From an uncultured Cardiobacterium sp. (GTDB lineage Bacteria > Pseudomonadota > Gammaproteobacteria > Cardiobacteriales > Cardiobacteriaceae), in the NCBI RefSeq assembly GCF_938028825.1, contig NZ_CALIZP010000086.1, positions 1-6,373 of the forward strand: a stretch of 6,373 bases of DNA, in the 5' to 3' direction. The position numbers and the translations under genes were made by a program. Each line of letters begins with the position of its first letter. Positions within the stretch are counted from its first letter, which is position 1. Under the pieces are notes generated by a model, which did no database searches, was not told the DNA's origin, and saw nothing but the letters and a program-made list of their open reading frames with translations. Positions 5,548 through 6,373 of this stretch are shown here, in pieces.

Positions 5548-6373
5548 GAAAGAGCGGGTCGAAACCAAAAGAAAAATCAAAAACAATGGATTCATCACGG
5601 CAGCAAAAAAATGATTGCATCGCGACATGTTGGGCAGAGTAGGGCGTAGCAAGAGTGTCTTGCCATGTGCAAAGATGCATACCGGCCGCAGTAAAAGTCT
5701 GCCCACACTGTAAACAGTGGCCTTGTCGTCGCCGCCGGTAGGAATTTTGTACAGGGGCTGAACAGCGGCAGCCTCTTCGCCACCGGTAGGAATTTTGTGT
5801 CCAGTGGACACAGCGGCAGCGCTTTTGCCACCGGTAGAAATTTTGTCCCCAGTAGGGACAGCGGCAGCGCTTTCACCACCGGTAGGAATTTTGTGTCCAG
5901 TGGACACAGCGGCAGCGCTTTTGCCACCGGTAGGAATTTTGTGTCCAGTGGACACAGCGGCAGCCTCTTCGCCACCGGTAGGAATTTTGTGTCCAGTGGA
6001 CACAGCGGCAGCGCTTTTGCCACCGGTAGGAATTTTGTGTCCAGTGGACACAGCGGCAGCGTCTTTGTCACCGGTAGGAATTTTGTCCAGGGGCTGAACA
6101 GCGGCAGCGTTTTTGCCGCCGGTAGGAATTTTGTCCAGGGGCTGGACAGCGGCAGCCTCTTCGCCGCCGGTAGGAATTTTGTCCCCGGGGGGGACAGCGG
6201 CAGCGTCTTTGCCACCGGTAGGAATTTTGTCCAGGGGCTGAACAGCGGCAGCGTTTTTGCCGCCGGTAGGGATTTTGGTGTCCACACTGTGGACAGCGGC
6301 AGCGTCTTTGCCACCGGCAGGAATTTTGTCCCCAGTAGGGACAGCGGCAGCGCTTTCACCACCGGTAGGAATT
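5539..6373 (-). CDS. 16-residue tandem-repeat protein, N-terminus outside the window
   Basis: A minus-strand frame enters from the right edge (first whole codon at 6372) and stays open to the TAA at 5541-5539. From 6373 to about 5735 it encodes 16-residue repeats with consensus KIPTGGKSAAAVSTGH. The constant parts are K-I-P-T-G-G and A-A-A-V. The two residues between them vary (KS, ES, KD, KN, EE), and the four after V vary as STGH, PTGD, QPLD, PPGD or HSVDT. After the repeats a non-repeat tail of about 60 residues follows, with three Cys and a hydrophobic end (NPLFLIFLLVSTRSFFL). Between units the variation ACC-GGT-GGC versus ACC-GGC-GGC is silent in this frame and not in the other long minus-strand frame, which favours this one. 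The plus-strand frame is broken by TGA in several units. No start is visible here; the GTG at 6285 is internal. It could be the C-terminal part of the ICE gene that normally precedes TIGR03761. Function is unknown, and a non-coding array remains possible. Confidence 0.5.
   Translation of the reverse strand, partial: IPTGGESAAAVPTGDKIPAGGKDAAAVHSVDTKIPTGGKNAAAVQPLDKIPTGGKDAAAVPPGDKIPTGGEEAAAVQPLDKIPTGGKNAAAVQPLDKIPTGDKDAAAVSTGHKIPTGGKSAAAVSTGHKIPTGGEEAAAVSTGHKIPTGGKSAAAVSTGHKIPTGGESAAAVPTGDKISTGGKSAAAVSTGHKIPTGGEEAAAVQPLYKIPTGGDDKATVYSVGRLLLRPVCIFAHGKTLLLRPTLPNMSRCNHFFAAVMNPLFLIFLLVSTRSFFL
5649..5663. repeat. Inverted repeat with 6-3-6 layout outside the array
   Basis: GCAAGA-GTG-TCTTGC is a perfect hairpin sequence of 15 bases. 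Its arm and loop lengths are the same as those of the variable cores in the nearby array. A second one, CACTGT-AA-ACAGTG at 5706-5719, lies in the degenerate last unit. They may be decayed members of the array or independent structures. Confidence 0.5.
5735..6373. repeat. 48-bp tandem array with variable hairpin cores, continuing past the window
   Basis: Counting from each CCGG, units begin at 5735, 5783, 5831, 5879, 5927, 5975, 6023, 6071, 6119, 6167, 6215, 6263, 6314 and 6362 (partial). Every step is 48 bp except 6263-6314, which is 51. On the plus strand each unit is CCGGTAGGAATTTT, then a 15-base core beginning GT and ending AC, then AGCGGCAGC, a short variable segment and GCCA or GCCG. 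The cores include GTGTCCAGTGGACAC (five units), GTCCCCAGTAGGGAC (two), GTCCAGGGGCTGGAC, GTCCAGGGGCTGAAC (two), GTCCCCGGGGGGGAC, GTCCACACTGTGGAC and GTACAGGGGCTGAAC. Nearly all are inverted repeats with six-base arms and a three-base loop. A degenerate unit precedes 5735. The regular length, constant segment and lack of unique spacers separate it from a CRISPR array. Confidence 0.93.

Noticed and set aside
5795..6097. Plus-strand frame through the repeats (CPVDTAAALLPPVGIL type)
   Set aside because: It is stopped by TGA in the units whose core ends CTGAAC, so it is not continuous through the array, and it has no ribosome binding site.
5595..6362. Second minus-strand frame through the repeats (LPVAKALPLCPLDTKF type)
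   Set aside because: Unit-to-unit changes that are silent in the KIPTGG frame alter residues here (V to A). It may be only a shadow made possible by the 48-bp period.
5735..6373. CRISPR array
   Set aside because: The period is constant, the constant segment is longer than the variable core, the cores repeat among units and are themselves palindromes, and there are no unique spacers or cas genes.

Overview
The window looks like a junction between an ordinary proteobacterial chromosome and a piece of an integrative and conjugative element (ICE). The left part (about 1-1490) holds two tandem tRNA-Arg(ACG) genes, the Rnf/Nqr-type membrane subunit gene rnfE, and a divergent gene for a small secreted protein that is cut short. 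The Rnf gene, the GC-rich coding sequence, encoded CCA tails and E. coli-like promoters suggest a gammaproteobacterium or betaproteobacterium, possibly a host-associated one such as the Cardiobacteriales or Neisseriales. That assignment is an inference and I hold it weakly.

The right part (about 1490-6373) is all on the minus strand and reads leftwards. In transcription order it holds: a 16-residue-repeat protein running in from beyond the window edge; a TIGR03761 (PFL_4669)-type ICE protein; a DUF3158-like protein; an unrecognised 189-residue protein; an ICE-type single-stranded-DNA-binding protein (SSB) whose C-terminal tail is cut off by one in-frame TAA; and a TraU-like TIGR03756 (PFL_4710)-type conjugation protein that has lost its C-terminus. 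TIGR03761-DUF3158-SSB is the usual processing cluster of the PFGI-1/SPI-7/ICEHin1056 class of elements. Good Shine-Dalgarno sequences and short gaps suggest an operon. The jump from ssb straight to a type IV secretion gene is unusual, as is the abrupt fusion at about 1480-1497, where two unrelated genes lose their C-termini tail to tail.

The most striking structure is the right-hand tandem array (5735 to the window edge): 13 complete units, 12 of exactly 48 bp and one of 51 bp, plus a partial unit. Each unit has a nearly constant segment and a 15-base variable core. The core changes sequence between units, yet it almost always keeps a 6-3-6 inverted repeat, with paired changes in both arms. 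The array is also open as protein on the minus strand (consensus KIPTGGKSAAAVSTGH), so it may carry both a coding and a structural constraint. I do not recognise this array.
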